Origin: an uncultured Sulfitobacter sp.
GTDB taxonomy: Bacteria; Pseudomonadota; Alphaproteobacteria; Rhodobacterales; Rhodobacteraceae
Assembly (NCBI GenBank): GCA_938003685.1
Contig: CALKXT010000047.1
Coordinates: 1-64,000 of the forward strand
Direction of reading: 5' to 3'
Length of the DNA: 64,000 bases
The notes beneath the pieces were generated by a model. That model had not been told where the DNA came from, ran no database searches, and saw nothing but the letters and a program-made list of their open reading frames with translations. The position numbers were made by a program, and so were the translations under genes. This document shows, piece after piece, positions 36,214-45,121 of the stretch. Each line of letters opens with the position of its first letter. The stretch's first letter is position 1.

Positions 36214-37217
36214 GCGGCGGCCTTTTTCCCGGTCAAACTGGCTGCGGTGGTGTCGATCAAATCATACAAGTTGTCACCGCGCGCCCGAGCCGCAAAGTTC
36301 AACGCCATTCTGTGGCTCAGCACAGGCCGGGCCATATCGATCACATCCTCAGCAGAGGGTGCCAGACGGCCTTGCAGCAAGGCACGCGCCCGAACCGCCA
36401 ACATCAAGGCTTGCGACGCCCGTGGTCCCGGCCCCCAAGCAACGGTATCGCGCACCTGCTGGCTTGCGCCTTCTTCTTCGGGGCGAAAGGCGCGGACCAG
36501 ATCAAGGATCATTTCGACAACTGAATCCCCAACAGGCATACGACGCAATAAACGCTGTGCCTCCAGCAGCTCTGCGGCGCTAAATGTCTGCGTCGCTTGG
36601 GCTTCATTCTCGCCCGTTGTGGCGATCAAAATATCGCGTTCGGTGTCGCGGTCGGGATATTCAACATCAATCTGCACCAAAAAGCGATCAAGCTGCGCTT
36701 CGGGCAGCGGATATGTGCCTTCTTGTTCAATCGGGTTTTGCGTCGCCAATACGTGAAACGGCACACCCAGCGCACGATCTTGACCCGCAACAGTCACAGT
36801 CTTTTCCTGCATCGCTTGCAACAAGGCGGACTGCGTGCGTGGCGAGGCGCGGTTAATCTCATCCGCCATCAAGAGCTGGCAAAAAATCGGACCCTCAACA
36901 AAGCGGAACGCGCGCGTGCCATCGGCAGCCGTATCCAGCACTTCTGATCCCAGAATATCCGCTGGCATAAGATCAGGCGTAAATTGCACGCGACTGCCAT
37001 CTAGCCCCATCACAGTCGACAGCGTTTCCACCAACCGCGTCTTGCCCAAACCCGGCAAGCCAATCAGCAACCCATGGCCACCACACAAAAGCGCGGTCAA
37101 TGTCAGGTCCACAACCCGGTCTTGACCAATAAAACGGTTGGTGATCGATGCCTTGGCCTCAGCCAACTTTTCGCCAAGCGCTTCAATCTGCGCTACCATG
37201 TCTTCGGCTTTGGTCAT
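36210..37217 (-). CDS. MoxR family AAA+ ATPase
   Basis: A 335-residue ATPase, first gene of its operon. Walker A GLPGLGKT (residues 53-60), Walker B LLMADE (Asp119, Glu120) followed by INRASPRTQSALLQAMQE, a sensor 1 ATQNPIEQEGTYPLPEAQLDRF and a C-terminal lid with RASQALMLAVRARAL. MoxR proteins remodel or activate partner complexes together with vWA proteins, here probably the DUF58/DUF4159 partners encoded downstream. A divergent gap of about 70 bases separates it from the DUF1285 gene. Confidence 0.93.
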   Translation of the reverse strand: MTKAEDMVAQIEALGEKLAEAKASITNRFIGQDRVVDLTLTALLCGGHGLLIGLPGLGKTRLVETLSTVMGLDGSRVQFTPDLMPADILGSEVLDTAADGTRAFRFVEGPIFCQLLMADEINRASPRTQSALLQAMQEKTVTVAGQDRALGVPFHVLATQNPIEQEGTYPLPEAQLDRFLVQIDVEYPDRDTERDILIATTGENEAQATQTFSAAELLEAQRLLRRMPVGDSVVEMILDLVRAFRPEEEGASQQVRDTVAWGPGPRASQALMLAVRARALLQGRLAPSAEDVIDMARPVLSHRMALNFAARARGDNLYDLIDTTAASLTGKKAAA

Positions 37218-37288
37218 GACAATTCGGTTCCTTGGGTTATATCGTTACTAGTGTAAGTGTATCTCGATCACAGGAAATGGCAAAAGCA

Positions 37289-37873
37289 ATGAGCGGACAA
37301 AAAACCGTTACCCCAACCGCAGAAAACCTGCTCGCATCAGCAAAAGCTGCCAAAACACGCGGTTTGCCGCCATTGGAAAAGTGGAATCCGCCGTTTTGTG
37401 GCGATCTGGACATGCAGATTAAACGTGATGGCACGTGGTTTTACGAAGGCACCCCCATCGGGCGGCCCGAACTGGTCAAACTGTTTGCAACGATTCTGTG
37501 GCGTGAGGAGGACAAGTATTTCCTTGTGACGCCTGTCGAAAAGGTCGGGATCACGGTTGAGGACGCACCGTTTGTCGCGGTTGATTTTGATGTGACCGGG
37601 GACGGGGCTGATCAAACGCTCACGTTTGAAACCAATCTAGGTGACACATCTATTGCCGGGCCCGATCTGCCGATCCGAGTTGTACGGGACGAAAAAACTG
37701 GTGAACCATCGCCCTATATTCTGATCCGCCGTAACCTAGAGGCGCTGATTGATCGCAAAAGCTTTTATCGTCTGGTTGATCTGGGCGTACACCACCAAGA
37801 ATGGTTTGGCGTGTGGTCGGGCGGGGCGTTCTTTGGGATCATTCCATCGGATGAATTGCCGGATGATGAGTGA
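37289..37873 (+). CDS. DUF1285 domain-containing protein
   Basis: About 194 residues of a DUF1285 protein: PLEKWNPPFCGDLDMQIKRDGTWFYEGTPIGRPELVKLFATIL, EDKYFLVTPVEKVGITVEDAPF and SPYILIRRNLEALIDRKSFYRLV are typical. The function is unknown, although the gene is widespread in proteobacteria. Start choice is uncertain: the ATG at 37277 lies one base from AGGA, and the ATG at 37289 is 13 bases from it; the track start at 37232 is unlikely. It is divergent from moxR. Confidence 0.8.
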   Translation: MSGQKTVTPTAENLLASAKAAKTRGLPPLEKWNPPFCGDLDMQIKRDGTWFYEGTPIGRPELVKLFATILWREEDKYFLVTPVEKVGITVEDAPFVAVDFDVTGDGADQTLTFETNLGDTSIAGPDLPIRVVRDEKTGEPSPYILIRRNLEALIDRKSFYRLVDLGVHHQEWFGVWSGGAFFGIIPSDELPDDE

Positions 37874-37889
37874 CTGATGCCCCTGCGTG

Positions 37890-38507
37890 TCATGGAAAGT
37901 ATGTCGGATTATCGCCTTCTGACCACTGTGGATACTTTGACATAATCTCTGAAAACGGGTCTGAGATGAGGAATCGATCCAGCCAACCCTGTAGGCGGGG
38001 CCATGGTTGTGCGTCAAACCAAGCTTTGTCTATAAATGCAAACTGTCGCACGAACGGCAAGATTGCATAATCCGCGATTGTGGGATGATCAAATAACCAA
38101 GTGGTGATGGTTTGATCCAACTCTGCCAAAAAGAACGCGGCATTGGCGCGTTGTTCCTCTGGGTCCGACTCAGGATGGCGAATGGCATATTTGGTGCGAT
38201 CCAAGGCGTCTTTGAATGGGCCGTCTGCACGGGTTATTAACTCCCAGCCAGCCTTTGGCATATCCAGCCAAGTGTTGGGATCATTCTGGGCTAAGGCCCA
38301 TTTCATGATATCAAGGCTTTCGTCGATTGCTGCTGCGTCGGTTGCAAGACAAGGCACCGTACCACTGTCTGAAACGGCTAAGAATGCAGCAGGTTTGTCA
38401 CGCAGCACAACCTCACGCAGTTCTACCTGCACACCAGAGGCAGCAATCGCTAAGCGTGCGCGCATCGCATAAGGGCAGCGGCGGAAACTGTAGAGGATGG
38501 GGGTCAC
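37890..38507 (-). CDS. Glutathione S-transferase-like protein
   Basis: A 205-residue protein with a thioredoxin-like N-terminal domain (ILYSFRRCPYAMRARLAI, CPYA redox motif; SGTVPCL with the cis-Pro glutathione-binding turn; DESLDIMKW) and a helical C-terminal GST domain. The start is taken as GTG 38507, overlapping the stop of the dioxygenase gene (GTGA); the track start at 38525 adds six residues. It is likely co-translated with polA and the PhyH gene. The substrate is unknown. Confidence 0.82.
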   Translation of the reverse strand: MTPILYSFRRCPYAMRARLAIAASGVQVELREVVLRDKPAAFLAVSDSGTVPCLATDAAAIDESLDIMKWALAQNDPNTWLDMPKAGWELITRADGPFKDALDRTKYAIRHPESDPEEQRANAAFFLAELDQTITTWLFDHPTIADYAILPFVRQFAFIDKAWFDAQPWPRLQGWLDRFLISDPFSEIMSKYPQWSEGDNPTYFP

Positions 38508-39175
38508 TGTGAAGCCTCTGGCCATGCAAGCGGTGATGGCAGCGGCTTGTTGGCATAATCGATCCGCAATACGCGCCGGGTTGATGCAGATTGGGCTGGC
38601 GGTGAGCGATGCAGCGTCAGCATTTTCAAAACGAGGATGTCGCCCCGTTTCCCAACACAGGTTTCGATATCATGCCGCTCAGCTATGTGTTGCGCATCAG
38701 ATGCGGCAACGCGCCCCTGCTTATGAGAACCCAGCGCGATCTGCATCGCCCCGTTTCCATCTATATCATCATCAAGATGGACGCGGATAAACAACATGTG
38801 CTCAAGAACGTCGATCGATGGCTCGCAATGCCAAGTGTTTCCTTTGTGTGACCAATTCGAACAGCCCTGCACATCGGATCTTTCTGCTACCGCGATCACG
38901 CGATCCTGATGCCAAGGGACACTCCAATTGTGATCTGGGGTTTTGTCAAAGGCCACAATTCGTGTCGGGAATGCCTCTTTCATCAAGGGTTTGAGGGCAT
39001 TTGCAATAGGCCCTCTGCTGCCCAACACGCTTGAAATTGACTCCGAAAGATCAAGGCGTGATCCAGCCCCCAATTTAGTGTCGCACGCCTGATCCAAGAC
39101 CGCTAGATCTTGAGCCTTAAAGGCATTACGGAGCCAAACTCGACTGAATTGATCAAGCTGATCCGCATTCGTCAT
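38504..39175 (-). CDS. Phytanoyl-CoA dioxygenase (PhyH) family protein
   Basis: A 223-residue Fe(II)/2-oxoglutarate oxygenase-like protein. The metal-binding HxD is visible in VPWHQDR, the distal His in LTLHRS and the 2-oxoglutarate-binding Arg in RRVLRIDYA. A segment NGAMQIALGSHKQGRV before the distal His fits the family. The substrate is unknown. Its ATG shares a base with the TAA of polA, so its translation depends on polA. Confidence 0.8.
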   Translation of the reverse strand: MTNADQLDQFSRVWLRNAFKAQDLAVLDQACDTKLGAGSRLDLSESISSVLGSRGPIANALKPLMKEAFPTRIVAFDKTPDHNWSVPWHQDRVIAVAERSDVQGCSNWSHKGNTWHCEPSIDVLEHMLFIRVHLDDDIDGNGAMQIALGSHKQGRVAASDAQHIAERHDIETCVGKRGDILVLKMLTLHRSPPAQSASTRRVLRIDYANKPLPSPLAWPEASQ

Positions 39176-41973
39176 TAATGCGCCTCTGCCCAGTTCTTGC
39201 CCTGACCTGCATCAACTGTCAGCTTCACGTCCAGCTTCACAACCGGATCATTCGCGTTTTCCATGACCTCGCGCGCAGCAGTGATCAGCGTTTCTTCGGC
39301 CCCTTCTTCTACCTCAAACAGCAGTTCGTCATGCACCTGCAACAGCATTGTCGCGGGCAGATCAGCAATCGCATCAGGCATGCGGATCATGGCACGGCGG
39401 ATCACGTCAGCGGCGGTGCCTTGGATCGGGGCATTGATGGCGGCGCGGGCGGCAAAACCGGCGTGCGGACCCTTGGCACCAATGTTGGGGGTGTGGATTT
39501 TGCGGCCAAATAGGGTTTGAACATACCCATGCTCTTTGGCAAAGGCCTTGGTGTCATCCATATAGGTGCGAATGCCGGGGAAGCGTTCAAAATAACGGTC
39601 GATGAATCCCTGCGCCTCGGCACGTGGAATCCGCAAATTGCGGGCAAGGCCAAAGCCGCTGATCCCGTAAATCACACCAAAATTGATCGCCTTAGCTTGG
39701 CGGCGCACGTCGGGTGTCATTTCATCCAGTGGGACACCAAACATCTCTGATGCTGTCAGGGCATGAATGTCGATGCCATCCGCAAACGCTTGTTTGAGCT
39801 CGGGTATGTCCGCGATATACGCCAAAATTCGCAATTCAATCTGTGAGTAATCGAGCGCCACCAACGTCTTGCCCGGCTCTGCGATAAAGGCTTCGCGAAT
39901 ACGGCGGCCTTCCTCGGTGCGGATCGGGATGTTTTGCAGGTTCGGATCGGTGGATGCCAAACGACCCGTTGAGGCACCCGCGATAGAATAAGACGTGTGA
40001 ACACGGCCTGTATCGGCATTGATGTGGTTCTGAAGCGCATCTGTGTAAGTTGATTTGAGCTTGGACAGTTGACGCCAATCCAAGACGCGCTTGGGTAAAT
40101 CGTGTTCGGTCGCGAGGTCTTCAAGGACGTCAACGCCCGTTGCGTAAGCTCCGGTTTTGCCCTTTTTCCCGCCCTCTAGCGCCATTTCGTCAAACAGGAT
40201 TTCACCCAGTTGCTTGGGTGATCCGACGTTGAATTTGCGCCCTGCAAGTTCGTAAATCTCGTCCTCTAGCCCGGCCATCTTTTGGGCAAAAGCGTTGGAC
40301 ATGCGCGACAACGTATCGCGGTCAACTTTGATCCCAGATCGTTCCATCGCGGCCAGTACCGGCACCAATGGGCGTTCAAGGGTTTCATAGACTTTGGTGA
40401 CGCCTGCCAAGTGCAATTGCGGTTTAAGCAATTGCCATAGACGCAGCGTGATATCTGCGTCCTCTGCCGCATATTTCACAGCATCCTCAAGCGGCACCTT
40501 GTCAAATGTAATCGCAGATTTACCGGACCCTAACAGCGGTTTGATCGGAATCGGCGTGTGACCCAGATAGCGTTCTGACAGCGTGTCCATGCCGTGATTG
40601 TGCAGTCCCGCGTGCTGCGCGTAAGACATCAGCATCGTGTCATCAAAAGGCGCAACTGTGATGCCGATTTGCGCAAATATCTTGGCGTCATATTTCATGT
40701 TTTGCCCGATTTTCAGGATGCTTGGATCCCGCAACATCGGGGTTAACATTCTTAGCACGTCTTCGGTGGCCATCTGCCCCTCGGCCAGATCGTCAGAGCC
40801 GAACAAATCATCACCGCGATGCGCTTTGTGGATCAGCGGAATGTAACAGGCTTGCCCCGCTTCAACAGCCAACGAAATGCCAACCAGATCAGCAGTCATT
40901 TCGTTTAGGCCAGTGGTTTCGGTATCAACGGCGACATAGCCAAATTCGTAAATTCGGTCGATCCATTTTTGCAGGGCAGCAGCGTCGCTAACCTGTTCAT
41001 ACTTTGCCGGATCAAAAGGGATGTCCGCAGCCACAGGCGCGTCTGGGGTTGCGGGCGCATCTTCGATTGTGGGTGCTTCGCGGCCCATTTGATCAGCCAC
41101 ACGTTTGGACAGCGTGCGGAATTCCATCTCCGCTAAAAAAGTCAGCAGTTTATCCGGGTCCGGGTCTTTTACCTCAAGATCTTCAATCGTGAAATCCAAT
41201 GGGGTATTTTCGTCAAGCAGAACAAGGCGGCGGGACAACCGGATTTGATCTTCGTTGTCGATCAATGTCTGGCGGCGTTTGGGTTGCTTGATCTCACCCG
41301 CACGTTCCAGCAATGCATCCAGATCACCGTATTCATTGATCAACAATGCAGCAGTTTTCACCCCAATCCCCGGCGCGCCGGGAACATTATCGACACTGTC
41401 ACCAGCCAGCGCCTGCACATCCACAACACGTTCGGGGTAAACACCAAACTTCTCAAACACGCCTTCGCGGTCGATTGTTTTGTTCTTCATCGCATCCAGC
41501 ATTTCAACGCCGCCGCCAACCAATTGCATTAAATCTTTGTCAGAACTGATGATGGTACAGCGCCCACCAGCACTTCGCGCCTGTACGGCAAGGGTTGCAA
41601 TGATGTCGTCCGCTTCAAAACCTTCTTTTTCCTCGCAGGCAATATTGAAGGCAATGGTGGCCGCGCGGGTTAGGGGCATCTGTGGGCGCAAATCTTCGGG
41701 CATGGCATCGCGATTGGCTTTGTAGAGGTCATACATGTCATTGCGGAACGTATGGCTGCCTTTGTCGAAAATGACCGCGACGTGGGTGGGCGCATCGGGT
41801 CCGGTGTTGCCCTCAACATAGCGGTGCAGCATGTTGCAAAACCCCGCAACGGCCCCGATGGGCAGGCCATCTGATTTGCGCGTCAGGGGGGGTAACGCAT
41901 GATAGGCGCGAAAGATGAACGCAGAGCCATCGATCAAATGCAGGTGGTGGCCTTTGCCAAATGTCTCGGACAT
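39175..41973 (-). CDS. polA: DNA polymerase I
   Basis: A 932-residue DNA repair and primer-removal polymerase. N-terminal 5'-3' exonuclease (HLIDGSAFIFRAYHALPPL, DDIIATLA, ALAGDSVDNVPG), central 3'-5' proofreading domain with an apparently intact DxE motif (VAVDTETTGL near residue 350; ILKIGQNMKYDAKIF), and C-terminal polymerase with LVALDYSQIELRILA (near 704), RRQAKAINFGVIYGISGFGLA and QVHDELLFE. The length is normal. The stop overlaps the start of the PhyH gene (TAATG). Confidence 0.97.
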   Translation of the reverse strand: MSETFGKGHHLHLIDGSAFIFRAYHALPPLTRKSDGLPIGAVAGFCNMLHRYVEGNTGPDAPTHVAVIFDKGSHTFRNDMYDLYKANRDAMPEDLRPQMPLTRAATIAFNIACEEKEGFEADDIIATLAVQARSAGGRCTIISSDKDLMQLVGGGVEMLDAMKNKTIDREGVFEKFGVYPERVVDVQALAGDSVDNVPGAPGIGVKTAALLINEYGDLDALLERAGEIKQPKRRQTLIDNEDQIRLSRRLVLLDENTPLDFTIEDLEVKDPDPDKLLTFLAEMEFRTLSKRVADQMGREAPTIEDAPATPDAPVAADIPFDPAKYEQVSDAAALQKWIDRIYEFGYVAVDTETTGLNEMTADLVGISLAVEAGQACYIPLIHKAHRGDDLFGSDDLAEGQMATEDVLRMLTPMLRDPSILKIGQNMKYDAKIFAQIGITVAPFDDTMLMSYAQHAGLHNHGMDTLSERYLGHTPIPIKPLLGSGKSAITFDKVPLEDAVKYAAEDADITLRLWQLLKPQLHLAGVTKVYETLERPLVPVLAAMERSGIKVDRDTLSRMSNAFAQKMAGLEDEIYELAGRKFNVGSPKQLGEILFDEMALEGGKKGKTGAYATGVDVLEDLATEHDLPKRVLDWRQLSKLKSTYTDALQNHINADTGRVHTSYSIAGASTGRLASTDPNLQNIPIRTEEGRRIREAFIAEPGKTLVALDYSQIELRILAYIADIPELKQAFADGIDIHALTASEMFGVPLDEMTPDVRRQAKAINFGVIYGISGFGLARNLRIPRAEAQGFIDRYFERFPGIRTYMDDTKAFAKEHGYVQTLFGRKIHTPNIGAKGPHAGFAARAAINAPIQGTAADVIRRAMIRMPDAIADLPATMLLQVHDELLFEVEEGAEETLITAAREVMENANDPVVKLDVKLTVDAGQGKNWAEAH

Positions 41974-42042
41974 GCGTGCGCTCCTTTGTGGTCACGGCCC
42001 TTGTGCCACGAAGCGCGAAAACCTGCCAGATGCGTTTGTGTG

Positions 42043-42708
42043 CTATCGCGCTTGATAGAGCCTATGTGACAAGCGCACAGAAAGCGGCAGCGGCGTCCAA
42101 ATGCCAAAACGCAAGCCAGCGGCACGCATTATCTCGCCTACCCAAACATTGCAGGTGCGCCCAATGTGAAAACTGCCGTGTGCCGTGAAAAACATATCTG
42201 TGTCGGTGAAGCCTGAAATCGGTAACGGTTGCAGGGGGCCGGGGGCGAAACTATTGCGCAGCGCATTGATCAAGCTGGCATATTGAGTGTCGGAGAGTGC
42301 GATTGTCTGCGCATTCAAATTGGACGACAACGGACCTAGTACATCAACACGCATGACAGATGCATCGCCAGTGAGGCCGCGCCAGATGGACCGCACGCTA
42401 AGGTCTGAATAGCCACCTGTTTGTGTATAGAAATCCCGCGCACCCCATCCAAAGACCAACCATTTTGCATGCTGGTGATGTACCGGAACTCCATGATCAG
42501 ACAGGTTCGCAAATGCGGTTTTGCTAATTGTATCAAGAGGAATCAGGATATCGTAATGAATAGGGCCGCTGATCAAGGCGACCTGATGTCGGCCGATCTC
42601 AGGTTCTTGTGTACCGCTTGGAATGATCGCACCCATGAGTGCGTCAGCCAGATACAGCAAAGGAAGCGCGACAATAAGGGCTATTGCGCGCCATAAATAC
42701 CGCTTCAG
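42043..42708 (-). CDS. DUF2459 (TIGR02117) family membrane-anchored protein, probable CTG start
   Basis: The family core is clear: [29 protein letters not shown] and the late [23 protein letters not shown]. With the track start (TTG 42660) the protein would begin in the middle of its N-terminal membrane helix. The frame stays open upstream to CTG 42708, reading [24 protein letters not shown], a proper N-terminal anchor, and no ATG, GTG or TTG lies in between. The CTG overlaps the TGA of the upstream zinc-finger gene (CTGA) and has GAGG seven bases before it. A non-canonical CTG start is therefore proposed, giving 221 residues. The function of the family is unknown. Confidence 0.75.
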   Translation of the reverse strand: MKRYLWRAIALIVALPLLYLADALMGAIIPSGTQEPEIGRHQVALISGPIHYDILIPLDTISKTAFANLSDHGVPVHHQHAKWLVFGWGARDFYTQTGGYSDLSVRSIWRGLTGDASVMRVDVLGPLSSNLNAQTIALSDTQYASLINALRNSFAPGPLQPLPISGFTDTDMFFTAHGSFHIGRTCNVWVGEIMRAAGLRFGIWTPLPLSVRLSHRLYQAR

Positions 42709-42884
42709 GCTTTGCCCTCAAAATCCGAATGCACAAATTTGCAGTCGCAATAGCCACATTCCACCCATCCTGTATCCTTGGGGATTTGCAGCCAGACACG
42801 TGGATGGCCCAACGCCCCGTCGCCGCCGTCACAGGCGATGCGGTAGGTGTTCACAATGCGGGTTTCGGGCGCTGCAATGGTCAT
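42705..42884 (-). CDS. CHCC-type zinc-finger protein (NDUFS6-like)
   Basis: A 59-residue protein with the CHCC zinc ligands: RIACDGG, GHPRVWL and [11 protein letters not shown]. It resembles the zinc-finger domain of the mitochondrial complex I subunit NDUFS6, and stand-alone copies are common in alphaproteobacteria. The start is ATG 42884 ([18 protein letters not shown]); the track start at 42917 adds 11 residues. Its TGA overlaps the proposed CTG start of the DUF2459 gene. Confidence 0.82.
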   Translation of the reverse strand: MTIAAPETRIVNTYRIACDGGDGALGHPRVWLQIPKDTGWVECGYCDCKFVHSDFEGKA

Positions 42885-42966
42885 TGGCTGGTCCTTGGAT
42901 ACAAGCTGATATTCCACCCGTTATGCCCAATGCGTGCCCATGGGACAAGCCCTGCTTGACATAGGC

Positions 42967-43428
42967 TTAATTCCTGTCAATCCGCGCTAAATAGCAATTA
43001 TTGCGCGCAGAGCGGACATGCACATATGTCACTTTTTCGTCCACAAATATCAGCGCCGCATGACCAAGAATGTCCTTTGAAGGAACAACCGCGCCGGTGC
43101 CATAGACGATGCGATCATCGGATGAATATCCTTTGATCAAATAGTCGGGTGAAGTGGTCAGTACAGGCGGCAAGGTATCGCCACCACCGCGTTCACAAGG
43201 GGCAGCGCATAGAAATATTGGCCCGGTTTCTGCGTAAGGATGTAACCCATCGAAAGGCCGATAGGCCAGTATCAACATACCCGCACCCTTTGGGACGTTC
43301 TTCATGCAGTGACGACAGGGGGTGCCGGAACCATCTGACACGGCATGCTCTGGGGCATGGTCATATGCGTCGGGTGCGCCAGCCTGATAGGCACGAACAA
43401 TATCGGTAGGCAGAGCTGAAAATTGCAT
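42967..43428 (-). CDS. DUF1203 domain-containing protein
   Basis: A 153-residue protein with the DUF1203 pattern: SGTPCRHCMKNVPKGAGMLILAYRPF and YAETGPIFLCAAPC, with two cysteines in the CRHC turn and DERIVYGTG-like ends (here SSDDRIVYGTG). The function is unknown. AAGGAAC lies six bases before the ATG. It stands alone, 82 bases upstream of the zinc-finger gene. Confidence 0.8.
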   Translation of the reverse strand: MQFSALPTDIVRAYQAGAPDAYDHAPEHAVSDGSGTPCRHCMKNVPKGAGMLILAYRPFDGLHPYAETGPIFLCAAPCERGGGDTLPPVLTTSPDYLIKGYSSDDRIVYGTGAVVPSKDILGHAALIFVDEKVTYVHVRSARNNCYLARIDRN

Positions 43429-43603
43429 TTGAGTGTTCCTTTTGTTGACCTTCTTTGTCGCGGTTATGGGGCTGCTCCCTCAATCCGATTTTTGCGCATA
43501 TTTGCCTAAGGACATGAAAATGGTTCACGCCAGCCCTTTCACCCGCTAGAAGGCCAAGAAAACAAAGCAAGTAATCTATCAGTTGAGCGGAGCAGGCATT
43601 TTC

Positions 43604-45121
43604 ATGAGTACCCCTAAGCCAGTGGTTTTGTGCATCCTTGATGGATGGGGTTTGCGCGACGAACGTGAGGGCAACGCGCCATTGCTAGCCAAAACGCCAA
43701 CCTTTGACCACATCATGCAAAACTGTCCCAACGCGACATTGATCACTTATGGTCCTGATGTGGGTTTACCACGTGGGCAGATGGGCAATTCCGAGGTGGG
43801 GCATACCAACATCGGCGCTGGCCGGGTTGTGGCGATGGATTTGGGTCAGATTGATCTGGCGATTGAGGAAGGTAGCTTTGCTAATAACGCGCGGTTGCGG
43901 GCGTTTATCGGGCAGATGTTGGAAACAGGTGGCACGGCGCACTTGATGGGTGTTGTGTCGGATGGTGGTGTGCATGGGCACTTGAACCACATGATCGCGG
44001 CGGCAAAGTCATTAGATGACGCCAAAGTGCCAGTGGTGATTCACGCTTTGACTGATGGTCGCGACGTGGCCCCGCGTTCTGCGCTTGGATTTTTTGAAAC
44101 GCTTGAGGCGGCGTTGCCGACAGGCGTTCAGATTGCCACAGTAACGGGCCGCTATTATGCGATGGACCGTGATAATCGTTGGGACCGCGTCGCCAAAGCA
44201 TATGCCGCGATCGCCTTTGGTGATGGAATTGCTGAAAAAACCGCCAAAACTGCAGTTGAAAGTGCCTATGCACGCGATGAAAATGATGAATTTATCGCAG
44301 CAGCGGTGCTGGACGGATATGGCGGTATCAAGGATGGCGATGGCCTGTTCTGTTTGAATTTTCGTGCAGACCGCGCGCGCGAGATTATGGCAGCATTTGG
44401 TGACCCCAATTTTGATGCGTTTGATACAGGTAGGCGACCAAAATGCGCTGCACTGATGGGCATGGCGGCTTATTCTGATGCCCATTCAGGGTATATGACC
44501 ACAGTTTATCCCAAACCAGAGATCGTGAACACATTGGGGGCATGGGTTGCACAGCAAGGCCTGCGCCAATTCCGGTTGGCAGAAACTGAGAAATACCCCC
44601 ATGTGACGTTCTTTTTGAACGGCGGTGCGGAATTGCCGGAGGCGGGTGAAGATCGTTATATGCCCAAATCTCCAAATGTCGCGACCTATGATTTGCAGCC
44701 GGAAATGTCGTGCGGCGAAGTGACAGACCATTTTGTGCAGGCGATTGAGGAAGGCTATGACCTGATCGTCGTGAACTATGCCAATCCCGACATGGTTGGT
44801 CACACCGGTGATTTGCAGGCAGGTATTGCCGCATGTGAAGCTGTGGATGCAGGGTTGGCGCGTGTTGTCGAAGCTTTGGAAAAAGCTGGTGGTGCGATGA
44901 TTTTGACGGCAGACCACGGCAACTGCGAAACGATGATTGACCCAGAAACAGGTGGCGCGCACACAGCGCATACGCTGAATCCAGTGCCGGTCGCACTGGT
45001 GGGTGGACCTGATGGCGTGAAATTATCTGGAGGGCGGCTGGCCGATTTGGCACCTACTTTGCTGCACCTTATGGGGTTGACCAAGCCAGATGAAATGACA
45101 GGGCAGTGCCTGTTGTCATGA
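43604..45121 (+). CDS. gpmI: 2,3-bisphosphoglycerate-independent phosphoglycerate mutase
   Basis: Interconverts 3- and 2-phosphoglycerate in glycolysis using two metal ions. The 505 residues hold VLCILDGWGLRDE, the phosphoserine nucleophile in MGNSEVGHTNIGAGR (Ser63), the phosphotransferase insert (GVHGHLNHM, DGRDVAPRS, GRYYAMDRD) and the metal-binding C-terminal motifs YANPDMVGHTGD and LTADHGNCE. The start is ATG 43604 (MSTPKPVVLC); the track start at 43583 adds seven residues. The stop overlaps the next gene by ATGA. Confidence 0.96.
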   Translation: MSTPKPVVLCILDGWGLRDEREGNAPLLAKTPTFDHIMQNCPNATLITYGPDVGLPRGQMGNSEVGHTNIGAGRVVAMDLGQIDLAIEEGSFANNARLRAFIGQMLETGGTAHLMGVVSDGGVHGHLNHMIAAAKSLDDAKVPVVIHALTDGRDVAPRSALGFFETLEAALPTGVQIATVTGRYYAMDRDNRWDRVAKAYAAIAFGDGIAEKTAKTAVESAYARDENDEFIAAAVLDGYGGIKDGDGLFCLNFRADRAREIMAAFGDPNFDAFDTGRRPKCAALMGMAAYSDAHSGYMTTVYPKPEIVNTLGAWVAQQGLRQFRLAETEKYPHVTFFLNGGAELPEAGEDRYMPKSPNVATYDLQPEMSCGEVTDHFVQAIEEGYDLIVVNYANPDMVGHTGDLQAGIAACEAVDAGLARVVEALEKAGGAMILTADHGNCETMIDPETGGAHTAHTLNPVPVALVGGPDGVKLSGGRLADLAPTLLHLMGLTKPDEMTGQCLLS

